From positions 310,001-374,000 of the forward strand of contig NZ_VVIW01000004.1 of assembly GCF_011682045.1 (NCBI RefSeq): a stretch of 64,000 bases of DNA, written 5' to 3'. The stretch comes from Massilia aquatica (GTDB lineage Bacteria; Pseudomonadota; Gammaproteobacteria; Burkholderiales; Burkholderiaceae_D). Positions 32,590 to 40,928 of this stretch are shown here, in pieces (the stretch's first letter is position 1; the number at the start of each line of letters is the position of its first letter). Position numbers and translations under genes: made by a program. Under the pieces are notes generated by a model. That model ran no database searches, was not told where the DNA came from, and saw only the letters and a list, made by a program, of their open reading frames with translations.

Positions 32590-34083
32590 TCAGACGGTTT
32601 GTGCGATCGGCAGGGCGATGCCGACCACGGTGCCTTTGTCGGGCTCGGAACTGAAGTCGATGGTGCCGCCCAGCGCGTACACCCTTTCGCGCATGCCGAT
32701 GATGCCGATGCCCGACGAGGCGCTGGCGGTGCTGAAGCCGGCGCCGTCGTCGGCGATTTCGATGTGCAGGGTGTCGTCCTGTTCGGACAGGGTCATGGCC
32801 ACCTGCGCGTGGGTGGCGCCGGCGTGCTTGAGCACATTCGACAGCGCTTCCTGCACGATGCGGTAGGCGGAGATGGCCAGTTCGCTCCCGAGGCCCGAAA
32901 AATCGCCGTCGGAGTGGAACTGGAAATGACATTCCGGATGGCTGGCGTCGTAGTGGCGGATCATTTCTTCCACCGCGCCGTGCAGGCCGAGCATGTCGAG
33001 CACCTCGGGCCGCAGGCGCCGCACCAGGCGCCGTCCGCTGGCGTACAGGTCGAGCGTGAGCTTGGTGATGGCTTGCGACTTCTGCTTGATCTCGTCGATC
33101 ATCGGCCCCTGCTCCACCTTGCCGGCCAGGTGCAAAATGCTTTGCGACTCCAGGCGCGCCGCGATCAGCGAGGCATTGAGTTCGTCGTGGATCTCGATGG
33201 CGATGCTCTTGCGCTCATCTTCCACGATCGAGTTCACCTTCTGAATCAGCTTGCGCTTGTCGGCGTCGGCCTTGAGCGCTTCGTTGCGCGACTCGACCAG
33301 GTCCTTGGTGCGTTCGGCCACCTTGTTTTCCAGGTCCTGGCGCGAGCGCCCCAGCGCCACCGACATTTCGGTAATCGATTCCTGCAACTCGCCCACCTCG
33401 CCGCCGGTGGTCACGGGCAGCTCGACCTGGTAGTTCCCGCCGCGGATTTCGCGCAGCGCGCCGATCGAGGACTTGAGCGGAATGGTCAGGCTGCGCGCCA
33501 GCACATAGGCCAGCGCCCCGCTGACCACCAGCGCCAGCGCGGCCATGGCCAGTTCGACCTGGAAGCGGCGCGCCTGCTTGTGCAGCATGTTGGTCGGCGA
33601 CATGGTCACCCGCACATAGCCCACCACCTCGGTCGGCACGGTGGTCGGCTTGGTGTCGCTCGAACCGGAGACGTGCGGCACGCCGTTGTCGGAGAACAGA
33701 TTAATCCAGATCATCTGCTTCTTGATCGGGGCTTCGTAGAAGCGGTCTTCGCCGATGGCCGAGTTCTGCGAGATGACGCTGATCGCCCCTTTCTGGTTGG
33801 CGTCGACCACGTCGATGCGGTGGATGCTCTTGTCCGACTGGACCAGGCCATTGATGGTCAGGCGCAGGTCGGACAGGTTGCCCGAGATGACGTTGTATTC
33901 GCTCGTTTCGGCCAGCGCCTTGGCCAGGATGCGGCCGCGCTCTTCGAGTTCGAGCGCCACCTGGGCGCGGTGCGAGTACCAGGAGTAGCCCACGAACGAC
34001 GAGAACAAGAACACCACCGGCAGCATGGTAATGAAGGCCATGCGGGTGCCGATGCTCCAGCTTTGCCAGAATCGCAGGTTCAT
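32590..34083 (-). CDS. Membrane histidine kinase, NarL/DesK (HisKA_3) type with HAMP
   Basis: 497 aa. TM1 at about 15-35, a periplasmic sensor (about 36-175), TM2 at about 178-198, HAMP (about 198-255), a coiled coil, then HisKA_3 with the phospho-acceptor H299 in EIHDELNASLIA and a HATPase domain (GIGIIGMRERVYALGG). It probably phosphorylates the LuxR-type response regulator encoded at the start of the same operon. Its ATG overlaps the stop of the substrate-binding protein gene as ATGA, so sensor and binding protein are made together, which suggests the binding protein delivers the signal. Confidence 0.88.
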   Translation of the reverse strand: MNLRFWQSWSIGTRMAFITMLPVVFLFSSFVGYSWYSHRAQVALELEERGRILAKALAETSEYNVISGNLSDLRLTINGLVQSDKSIHRIDVVDANQKGAISVISQNSAIGEDRFYEAPIKKQMIWINLFSDNGVPHVSGSSDTKPTTVPTEVVGYVRVTMSPTNMLHKQARRFQVELAMAALALVVSGALAYVLARSLTIPLKSSIGALREIRGGNYQVELPVTTGGEVGELQESITEMSVALGRSRQDLENKVAERTKDLVESRNEALKADADKRKLIQKVNSIVEDERKSIAIEIHDELNASLIAARLESQSILHLAGKVEQGPMIDEIKQKSQAITKLTLDLYASGRRLVRRLRPEVLDMLGLHGAVEEMIRHYDASHPECHFQFHSDGDFSGLGSELAISAYRIVQEALSNVLKHAGATHAQVAMTLSEQDDTLHIEIADDGAGFSTASASSGIGIIGMRERVYALGGTIDFSSEPDKGTVVGIALPIAQTV

Positions 34084-35036
34084 TGACGCCTCACCGGTGG
34101 ACGACGCGTGAAGTGACGGGCGGCGTCGTCGACCGCCACCTCGAGCGAGCGCGCCACGCCCTCGTTGATGACGGTGCTGAAGTAGCGCGGAAACTGCGGC
34201 GGCGCCAGTTCGCCGGTGGCGACGAATTCATTGGCCACGTCGGCCACCTGGGCGTTGATCTGCTCGATGGTGGAATAGGTGGTGGCCAGCGCGCCGGCCA
34301 TGACCATGTCGGCCGAAAAGCCGATCACCGCCTGGTTGTGGCGGTAGGTCGAGAGCAGGATGTTGCGCACGTTTTCGGTGTTGTAGACGCTGCGGTCGGG
34401 CATGGCCAGCAGGACCTCGGTTTTGCCGATGCGGTTCAGGACCACGTTGATATCCTCACTGGGATCGTAATGTTCGATTTCGGCGATGCCTTGCAAGGTC
34501 GGTTTCAGGAACCCCGTATTACTGCTGACGATGGCGGCCACCCGCACCGGGCGTTTGTAGAGCAGTTCGATCAGGCGCAGCTGGTCGACCGGGGCCGGCT
34601 CGGCGTAAATCGCCGTCATCGACAGCGCGCGCTCGGGTTGCAGGTTTTCCGTCACGGAGCGCCACACCTGGCTGGAGGTGAAGGCGGCAATGACCACGCA
34701 ATCGCACTTGCGCGCGGCCACATTGCGCAGCGCGACCGGACCGATGGCCACGTACACCATGCGCCGGTGCTGCGCCAGTTCGGTGCGAAAGCCCCCGAAA
34801 ATCGGCATCAGCTGCTTGTACAAATCGTCGGCGATGCGACGCGTGACGCCGGAGTCGTCGGCGGTGACGATCTGGAAGCGAAAACCCGTGGGGTCGGTGG
34901 AGAGGGTCGGGCTGATCACGCCGGCGGCGCTGGCGACGCTGGCCAGCGCCAGGCCGAGCGCCACGCAGGCGCGATTGAACGCGCGCCGCAGCGAACCGCC
35001 GCCATCGCCCACCGCGACCGTCACGCGAGCTCCCAC
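34080..35036 (-). CDS. Periplasmic ABC-substrate-binding-like protein of a sensory operon
   Basis: 318 aa. A signal-peptide-like hydrophobic stretch (ACVALGLALASVASA) follows a long, basic N-terminus (residues 1-22), so a start inside the frame is possible. The body looks like the uncharacterised ABC_sub_bind/TrpX-type fold, with two lobes (VAIGPVALRNVAARKCDCVV and FSADMVMAGALATTYSTIEQ). The first codon is a GTG that overlaps the response-regulator TAG (TAGTG); the 3' end overlaps the kinase ATG. No transporter genes are nearby, so it likely serves as a ligand-binding accessory of the kinase. The ligand is unknown. Confidence 0.65.
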   Translation of the reverse strand: MGARVTVAVGDGGGSLRRAFNRACVALGLALASVASAAGVISPTLSTDPTGFRFQIVTADDSGVTRRIADDLYKQLMPIFGGFRTELAQHRRMVYVAIGPVALRNVAARKCDCVVIAAFTSSQVWRSVTENLQPERALSMTAIYAEPAPVDQLRLIELLYKRPVRVAAIVSSNTGFLKPTLQGIAEIEHYDPSEDINVVLNRIGKTEVLLAMPDRSVYNTENVRNILLSTYRHNQAVIGFSADMVMAGALATTYSTIEQINAQVADVANEFVATGELAPPQFPRYFSTVINEGVARSLEVAVDDAARHFTRRPPVRRQ

Positions 35037-35686
35037 TACGGTTCGATCAAGCCGTACTTGACGGCCAGCTTGGTGATATACGCCTGCCGGTGCACGCCCA
35101 GCTTTTCCTTGACCGACTGGCTGATATTGCTGATGGTCTTGGTCGACAGGTTGAGCTTCTCGGCGATTTCAGCGTTGGTCAGGCCTTCGGCCATCAGCTT
35201 GAAGATCTCCAGCCCGCGCTGGTCGAGCTGCGACTGCGGCGAGGCGTCGCCGCGCACCGACAGGTTGGCCAGGCGTTCGGCGATCTGCGGCAGGAAATAC
35301 AGCTTGCCCTCGTGCGCATGGCTGACCGCCGTGGCCAGGTCGGCCGGGTCGCAGTCCTTGGTCACGAAGGCGCGCGCGCCGAGGCGGTAGGTTTCCTTGA
35401 TCAGGCTATCCTGGTCGAACTGGCTGAGGAACACGATGCGCGCTTGCGGGAACTTGGCCAGGATGCTCTTGGCCGCGTCCAGTCCCGTCAACTCGGTGCC
35501 GAAGCGGATATCGAGCACCAGCACGTCCGGATCGAGGGCGGCATACATCTCTTCGGCTTCATCGGGCGTCTTGGCCTGCCCCACCACATCCATTCCCACA
35601 CCGGCCAGCGACATGGCGAAACCGGTCATCACGATGGGATGGTCGTCCGCCAGCAAGACCCGAATCGATTTTTGCTCTGTCTGCAC
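35036..35686 (-). CDS. NarL/LuxR-family response regulator
   Basis: 216 aa. Receiver domain with the acidic pair D14-D15, phospho-acceptor D59 (LVLDIRFG) and conserved K110. A LuxR-type helix-turn-helix occupies about residues 145-205 (GLTNAEIAEKLNLSTKTISN). It is the first gene of a three-gene operon with a substrate-binding protein and a hybrid-free kinase. Its stop overlaps the next start by one base. Target genes cannot be told. Confidence 0.88.
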   Translation of the reverse strand: MQTEQKSIRVLLADDHPIVMTGFAMSLAGVGMDVVGQAKTPDEAEEMYAALDPDVLVLDIRFGTELTGLDAAKSILAKFPQARIVFLSQFDQDSLIKETYRLGARAFVTKDCDPADLATAVSHAHEGKLYFLPQIAERLANLSVRGDASPQSQLDQRGLEIFKLMAEGLTNAEIAEKLNLSTKTISNISQSVKEKLGVHRQAYITKLAVKYGLIEP

Positions 35687-36005
35687 TTGTACTCTCCAGG
35701 GGTAAAGGCTGCGTCCGCTTACTCCGCCTTGCCATTGAATCGCATCAATATGTGCGACCCGACGGCAGGCACGCCGCGCCTACCAGATTATTTCACACAT
35801 CGGCCCCCGACGCGAGCCATGGCCCGGCCAGCAAGATTTACCACCAGAATGACCTGCACACCTCCGACACAAGCAAAAAAATTACTACGAAAACCCTTTT
35901 CAATTGCTAGGACATAGCATATATTTAGTCCATGGACTGGAAGTAAAGCAGCGCGGCCTTCCACCATGCGACCCATTTCGTGAACACAACAATACGGAGC
36001 ACACC
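35687..36005. other. Intergenic region between the two-component operon and the TonB gene
   Basis: About 320 bp between divergent genes with no convincing coding sequence. It should hold the promoters of both. A 12-bp perfect palindrome AGTCCATGGACT lies at 35927-35938 inside the AT-rich part. No Fur-like box was recognised. The plus-strand gene has a GGAG ribosome site just before 36006. Confidence 0.5.
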
Positions 36006-36680
36006 ATGCATTTCTCTCAACAGCACATCGGCGCCAGCAACAAATTCACCAAAATGGCCATCGTCACCGCGCTGCACGTCCTCGTTGGCGGTGCGCTGAT
36101 CCACAATATGAACCGGGTACCGGGGCCGACCGACTCGCCGCCGCCAATCACGGTCACCACGGTGACGCCCGAAAAACCGGTCGAGCCGCCGCCGCAGCCA
36201 AAGCCGTTCGAGCCGGTTCCGGTGCAGCCGCCCCTTGTGATTCCCAAGCCGTTCGTCGTGGAACCCGAGCCGCGCGAGGACACCATGGTCGCCGAGGTCT
36301 TGAAGAAAGACGCACCGCTGCCGCCAGTGACCCCACCGGCCCGCGTGACCGACCCGGTGGCCCCGCCGGCGGTGCCGGCCGTGGCCCGCCCGGCCGCCGA
36401 GAAACGCACCGCCGTACTGGCCGACGCCTCGGCCTGCGTCAAGCCGGACTACCCGGCGCGCGCCGCCCGCGATGGCGCCACCGGCACGGTCAACCTGGCG
36501 CTGCTGGTTGGCGTCGATGGCAAGGTGACCGATGCCCGCGTCGACAAATCGAGCGGATCGCGTGAGCTCGACAAGGCGGCCGTCGCAGCCCTGAGCCTGT
36601 GCAAATTCAAGCCGGCCACGGTTGGCGGCGTGGCCGAACCGGCCTGGGCGCAGATCGCCTACGTCTGGACGCTGGACTAA
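36006..36680 (+). CDS. tonB: TonB-family energy transducer
   Basis: 224 aa from the ATG at 36006 (GGAG ribosome site); the frame extends upstream but without family features. An N-terminal membrane anchor (about 16-35; KMAIVTALHVLVGGALIH) precedes a Pro-rich periplasmic linker (about 38-140, many PP, PK and PV pairs). The TonB C-terminal domain (about 145-224; YPARAARDGATGTVNLALLV, then DKAAVAALSLCKFKPA) contacts receptor TonB boxes. It transfers proton-motive energy from ExbBD to outer-membrane receptors; no exbBD genes are in view. It could serve the two TonB receptors in this window. The stop is 3 bp before the M28 pseudogene start. Confidence 0.88.
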   Translation: MHFSQQHIGASNKFTKMAIVTALHVLVGGALIHNMNRVPGPTDSPPPITVTTVTPEKPVEPPPQPKPFEPVPVQPPLVIPKPFVVEPEPREDTMVAEVLKKDAPLPPVTPPARVTDPVAPPAVPAVARPAAEKRTAVLADASACVKPDYPARAARDGATGTVNLALLVGVDGKVTDARVDKSSGSRELDKAAVAALSLCKFKPATVGGVAEPAWAQIAYVWTLD

Positions 36681-36683
36681 GCG

Positions 36684-38584
36684 ATGTACATCGGCGCGAC
36701 CGCTACCCCGGCCGCGCCGATGCGGATCGATAGCTTCATTGGCGGCAAGGGCGGCGTGGCGGGACTGGCCGCCGCCCTGCTGCTGGCCGCATCCCTGGCC
36801 TGGCTCGCGCTGCACCCCGCCCCGCCGGCGGCGCCGCGCGATGCCGGGCCGGCCGGTTTTTCACTCACCCGCGCGCTGGCGCACCGGGACTTCCTGGCGC
36901 AGACGCCGCGCCCCATCGCCAGCGACGCCAACCTGCGCGCCCGCGAGTACCTGCTCGAAAAACTGCGCGCGCTCGGACTAGCAGCCTGTCGGACTTGGGG
37001 AGTCGAAGCGAAAAAATAGCTGGGCGAGGCCAGATTTTGACGATTTCGCAGTGCCAATCGCGAGCTATTGGCCGAGAAAGCGGCGAAATATGGACCGTCC
37101 CAGGTATTTTTGCAGCCGACGATTCCAAGTCCGACAGGCTGCTAGACTCGCAGGTGCAGACGGCCACCGTGACGGGCGGCGCCGACCGGCTCACCGTGGC
37201 GGTGGTGCACAACATCGTGCTGCGCGTGCGCGGCAGCGCACTGGTGCGCCGCACCCCGCTCATGCTGGCCACGCACTACGACAGCGTGGCCGATGCGCCC
37301 GACGCCGCCGGTGCCGTGGCCGCCCTGCTCGACACCTTGCGCGCCCTGCGCCACGGCCCGCCTTTGCGCGAGGACCTGATCGTGCTCATTGCCGATGGCG
37401 AGCACGCCGCCTCGCTCGGCGCGCGCGCCTTTGTGGATCAGCATCCGTGGGCGCGCCATGTCGGCCTGCTGCTGCGCTTCGACGGCGCAGCCGGCGAGGG
37501 TCCGCTCACGCTTCTGGGCACGCAGGGGGCCAATGGCAATACCGTGCAGGCGTGGGCCGGCCTGGATGCGCCAACGGCCGGCTCCTCGCGCGCGCCGGAA
37601 GCCGACACCTCGCCGCTACGCACCCTGGGCCTGGCCGGCATGCGTTTTTCCGCGACGCTTGCCGGCGGCGAAGCGATGCTGTCGCTGGTGCGCGCGTTCG
37701 GCGCGCGGCCGCTGGAAGCCATCGCCGCGCCGCAGCGGCTGTACTTCAGCGTACCGCTGGCCGGCGTGCTGCACTACCCGGAGCACATGGTGTGGCACAT
37801 CACTCACCTCGCCTGCGCGCTGCGCCTGGTGGTGTGCTGGGCGCTGCTGCGCCGTGGCTTGCGCATCGCCCCGTTGTCGCTGGCGGGCGCGCTTGCGCTG
37901 CTGATCGTCGTGAGCGCGGCCAGGCCCGGCGCAAGCTACCTGCTGGCGTGGCCGCTGATCGGCGTACTGCTGGGCGTTGGCGCGCTGTACCTGCCGCTGG
38001 CGGCCAGCCTGTCGCGCCATGCGCGCGGCGCGATCGCAACGGCCGGCCTGCTGCCGGCGGTCGTGCTGCTGCTACCGCTTGCGGCGGATCCACGCACGCC
38101 AGCAGCTGCACCGCCGGCGCCCGGCATCACCTACCTGGCCGACGCCACCACCTGGAAATCGTATTGGCTCGATGGCGCCGCAGCGCGCGCGGTCAGCGAA
38201 GCGCCGAGGAGCGGCATCGCCTTTCCGCAGGTGGAAATGCTCAAGGATGAAGACAGCCCGGTGCGGCGCAAGGTGGCTTTTGCGCTCACCTCCAACAACG
38301 CCGCGCCGACCATCGCACTGCGGGTCGAAGGCGCGCGCGTGCTGGCCGCGCGCCTGGACGGCCGCGCACTGGCCGCCCGGCGCTTCGGCGGCTGGACGCT
38401 GACCCTGCACGGCATGGGCGAGCGGCGCCTGCCCATCGAACTGGAACTCGAGGGCGGCCGCCCCGCGCGCATCCTGATCGAGGAATCAATCCCGGGCCTG
38501 CCGGCAGACACCGTGCCCACGCGCCGCATCGACGCCCCACGCAACGGCCGCATCCTGGCGACAGACACGCTGCTACTGCGTTAG
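36684..38584 (+). pseudogene. M28-type (FXNA-like) membrane peptidase gene interrupted by a MITE
   Basis: The 5' part (36684-36980, 99 codons) encodes a membrane segment and LLEKLRALGL; the 3' part (from 37145) resumes in the same protein with DSQVQTATV, then THYDSVADAPDAAGAV and DGEHAASLGARAF. Between them a 164-bp element-plus-duplication brings a TAG stop at 37017 and a frame change. Removing the element and one CTAG restores a continuous frame of about 578 codons. Even the restored protein lacks the usual second metal-binding segment of M28 peptidases and has EH where EE is expected, so it may already have been catalytically altered. The C-terminal half has several membrane helices. Translation of the 3' part alone from a TTG inside the element is possible but unlikely. 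Confidence 0.8.
36978..37145. mobile_element. IS5-type MITE, 160 bp with CTAG target duplication
   Basis: The terminal inverted repeat CAGCCTGTCGGACTTGG (36982-36998) is matched perfectly by its inverse complement (37125-37141). The element is flanked by CTAG on both sides (36978-36981 and 37142-37145), the YTAR-type 4-bp duplication seen with IS5-group transposases. The interior carries no transposase. Because the duplication and repeats are perfect and the host frame is restored by precise removal, insertion appears recent. The class is inferred from repeat structure, not from a database match. Confidence 0.8.
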
Positions 38585-38690
38585 CCAGGCGCGATTTCCT
38601 TTGCAAACGGCGCGGCGGAATGGCATACAATGTTTCGCTTCGTCCCCCGTGGACGCCGTATTTACCACCCTTTCACCGCACTAGGAACCC

Positions 38691-40319
38691 ATGCAAAAGA
38701 TGCTTTCCTCCTTCGTGGGCACGGCCATCGCTACCAGCCTGGCCGTCGCTTTCCCGGCCTACGCCGCCGGCGCCGCCGCTCCCACCGTTAAAGAAGCGCC
38801 GCTGCGCGCCCACCTGTCGTTCCTGTCGAACGACCTGCTCGAAGGGCGCGGCACCGGCCAGCGCGGCGGCGACCTGACCGTGGCCTACCTTGAAGCACAG
38901 GCGCTGGCCGCCGGTCTCAAGCCGGGCAATGGCGACAGCTTCCGCCAGTCGGTCAAGATCGCCGGCGTGAAGTCCACCCCGGAAGCGAGCAGCGTGGCGC
39001 TGGAAGCCGGCGGCAAGGCGCAGTCGCTCGCCTTCGGCAAGGACTGGGTGTGGGCGCCGGGCGACGCCAAAGACGTGCACGCGATGGATGCGGAGCTGGT
39101 CTTCGTCGGCTACGGCATCACCGCGCCGGAAGAGGGCTGGGACGACTACAAGGGCATGGACGTCAAGGGCAAAGTGGTGGTCATGATGGTCAACGACCCG
39201 GCGCCGACCGCCGCCGAACCGAATCGCTTCAACGGCAAGGGCCTGACCTACTACGGCCGCTGGACCTACAAATTCGAGGAAGCCGCGCGCCAGGGCGCCG
39301 CCGGCGTACTGCTGATTCACACCGACGCCTCGGCGTCGTACGGCTGGAGCGTGGTGCAGAACAGCTGGCTGGCCGAACGCTTTCAGCTGGCGCAAGGCAA
39401 GCGTGGCGCCAGCATGGAAGGCTGGATGACCGAAGCTGCCGCGCGTACCCTGTTCGCCGCCGCCGGCGAAGACCTGGACCTGCTGCGCACCGCCGCCGAG
39501 ACCAAGAACTTCAAGCCGGTGGCCTTGAGGGCGAAGGTCAAGGGCGAGATGAAGGCTGCCGTGCGCATGGTCGAACAGTTCAACGTGGCGGGCGTGGTGC
39601 CGGGCACCGATCCGAAGCTCAAGGACGAAGTGGTGATCTACAGCGCCCACTGGGACCACCTGGGCAAGCAAGGCGAAGGCGCGGACACCATCTACAACGG
39701 CGCGGTCGACAATGCCTCTGGCACGGCGGGCCTGTTGGCGATGGCGCAGGAAGCGGCGCGCGCGCCGGCCAGGCGCAGCCAGATGTTCCTGTGGGTCGCG
39801 GCCGAAGAGCAGGGTTTGCTGGGCAGCGCGGCGTACGCCAGCAGCCCGCTGTGGCCAGCGAAAAAAACCGCGGCCAACCTGAACCTGGACAGCCTCAATT
39901 TCGTCGGCGCGGCCAAGGATATCGGCACCAAGGGCAGTGAACGCACGGAGCTGGGCGCGCTGGCCGACGCCACCGCCAAGGCCATGGGCCTGACGGTGCG
40001 CACGCCCGAGCCGGACCTGGCCGGCGGCTACTTCCGCAGCGACCATTTCAGCTTTGCCAAGGCGGGCATTCCGGCCTTCTCGATCGAAGGCGGCAAGGAC
40101 TACGTGAAGGATATCGAAGGCGCGAAGGCCAAGCAGGCGTCGTACCGCGCGCGCTACCACCAGGTAGGCGACGAATATGATCCGACGTGGGATCTGGCAG
40201 GGATGGTGCAGCAGGCGCAGTTCACGCTGAACCTGGGCCTGCGCGTGGCGAACGCGCCGAAGATGCCAACCTGGAAAGCCGGCGACGCCTTCGGCAAGAT
40301 CCGCGCCTCAGCCAAGTAA
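38691..40319 (+). CDS. Secreted M28-family aminopeptidase with a PA-like insert
   Basis: 542 aa with a signal peptide (MQKMLSSFVGTAIATSLAVAF, ending AYA). The co-catalytic zinc site is complete: SAHWDHLG (first His and Asp), GAVDNASG (bridging Asp), AAEEQGLLGS (base and ligand Glu), LNLDSLN and RYHQVGDEYD (last His). A protease-associated-like domain is inserted around residues 130-290 (FVGYGITAPEEGWDDY). It should release N-terminal residues from peptides outside the cytoplasm. It is intact, unlike the M28-like gene just upstream. A strong terminator follows the stop. Confidence 0.9.
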   Translation: MQKMLSSFVGTAIATSLAVAFPAYAAGAAAPTVKEAPLRAHLSFLSNDLLEGRGTGQRGGDLTVAYLEAQALAAGLKPGNGDSFRQSVKIAGVKSTPEASSVALEAGGKAQSLAFGKDWVWAPGDAKDVHAMDAELVFVGYGITAPEEGWDDYKGMDVKGKVVVMMVNDPAPTAAEPNRFNGKGLTYYGRWTYKFEEAARQGAAGVLLIHTDASASYGWSVVQNSWLAERFQLAQGKRGASMEGWMTEAAARTLFAAAGEDLDLLRTAAETKNFKPVALRAKVKGEMKAAVRMVEQFNVAGVVPGTDPKLKDEVVIYSAHWDHLGKQGEGADTIYNGAVDNASGTAGLLAMAQEAARAPARRSQMFLWVAAEEQGLLGSAAYASSPLWPAKKTAANLNLDSLNFVGAAKDIGTKGSERTELGALADATAKAMGLTVRTPEPDLAGGYFRSDHFSFAKAGIPAFSIEGGKDYVKDIEGAKAKQASYRARYHQVGDEYDPTWDLAGMVQQAQFTLNLGLRVANAPKMPTWKAGDAFGKIRASAK

Positions 40320-40339
40320 CTGAGTCAAGCAAGAAGCAC

Positions 40340-40369
40340 GGGGTGGGCAGCGCGCCCACCCCATTTTTT
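40340..40369 (+). terminator. Intrinsic terminator after the M28 aminopeptidase gene
   Basis: Perfect 9-bp stem GGGGTGGGC (40340-40348) / GCCCACCCC (40354-40362) with loop AGCGC, followed by ATTTTTT. The T-run overlaps the stop codon of the convergent TerB-like gene. Confidence 0.9.
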
Positions 40370-40823
40370 ATGCCAGTTCGAATTCGGCCGGAGGGACGCC
40401 CAGTTCCTTGCAAATCTTGACCGCAACCGCTTTTTCGGTGGCGTCGAAATTGCCGTCGGCCGAGGCGATGGCGATCACCATGCGCACCAGCAGGCGCGCC
40501 GCTTCGGCGTTCGATTTCATCTTGCCCAGTGCCTGGTAAGCCTTCGATTCGCCGATATCCTTGTCGAATTCGAGCTGGCCCACGTGTTCCTGGAAAGCCT
40601 TGATCACATCGTTGGTCGTGAAGACCGACAGCGCGTCGTGGGTCTCGATGAACTTGACCATCTTTTGCTTCTCGTCCGACGTGATGCTACCGTCGGCCAT
40701 GGCGATCAACGCCGAACCGGCCATGGCCGCGTTCATGAAATCCTTGTTCTTGAATTTCAGTACTTCCGTTTTCATTTCACCGGCTTTGGTTTTCAGGCGA
40801 GTCAGAAAATTGTCGAAACTCAT
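40368..40823 (-). CDS. TerB-like (tellurite-resistance fold) cytoplasmic protein
   Basis: 151 aa from the ATG at 40823, which has a GGAG ribosome site. All-helical; two acidic motifs with Asp-Gly (MADGSITSDEKQKM at about 44-57 and ASADGNFDATEKAVAV near 125) match the TerB/TerB-like family, which binds divalent ions through such residues. Family members occur in stress and metal-response systems, but no other ter genes are nearby, so a tellurite function is not supported. It appears monocistronic. Confidence 0.8.
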   Translation of the reverse strand: MSFDNFLTRLKTKAGEMKTEVLKFKNKDFMNAAMAGSALIAMADGSITSDEKQKMVKFIETHDALSVFTTNDVIKAFQEHVGQLEFDKDIGESKAYQALGKMKSNAEAARLLVRMVIAIASADGNFDATEKAVAVKICKELGVPPAEFELA

Positions 40824-40928
40824 GGTGTACTCCGGTTTGCAAGTTGATAAGAACGGCAATCTTACCCTGATTTTCGCCTTCGCCACAGCAAACCGGTGCG
40901 CCTTTAAGCAGTACGTAACAAAACCCGC

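Noticed and set aside
36995-37144. Coding start of a separate peptidase gene inside the MITE
   Set aside because: The apparent N-terminus is just translated element sequence from a TTG without a ribosome site; the split-gene reading explains it better.
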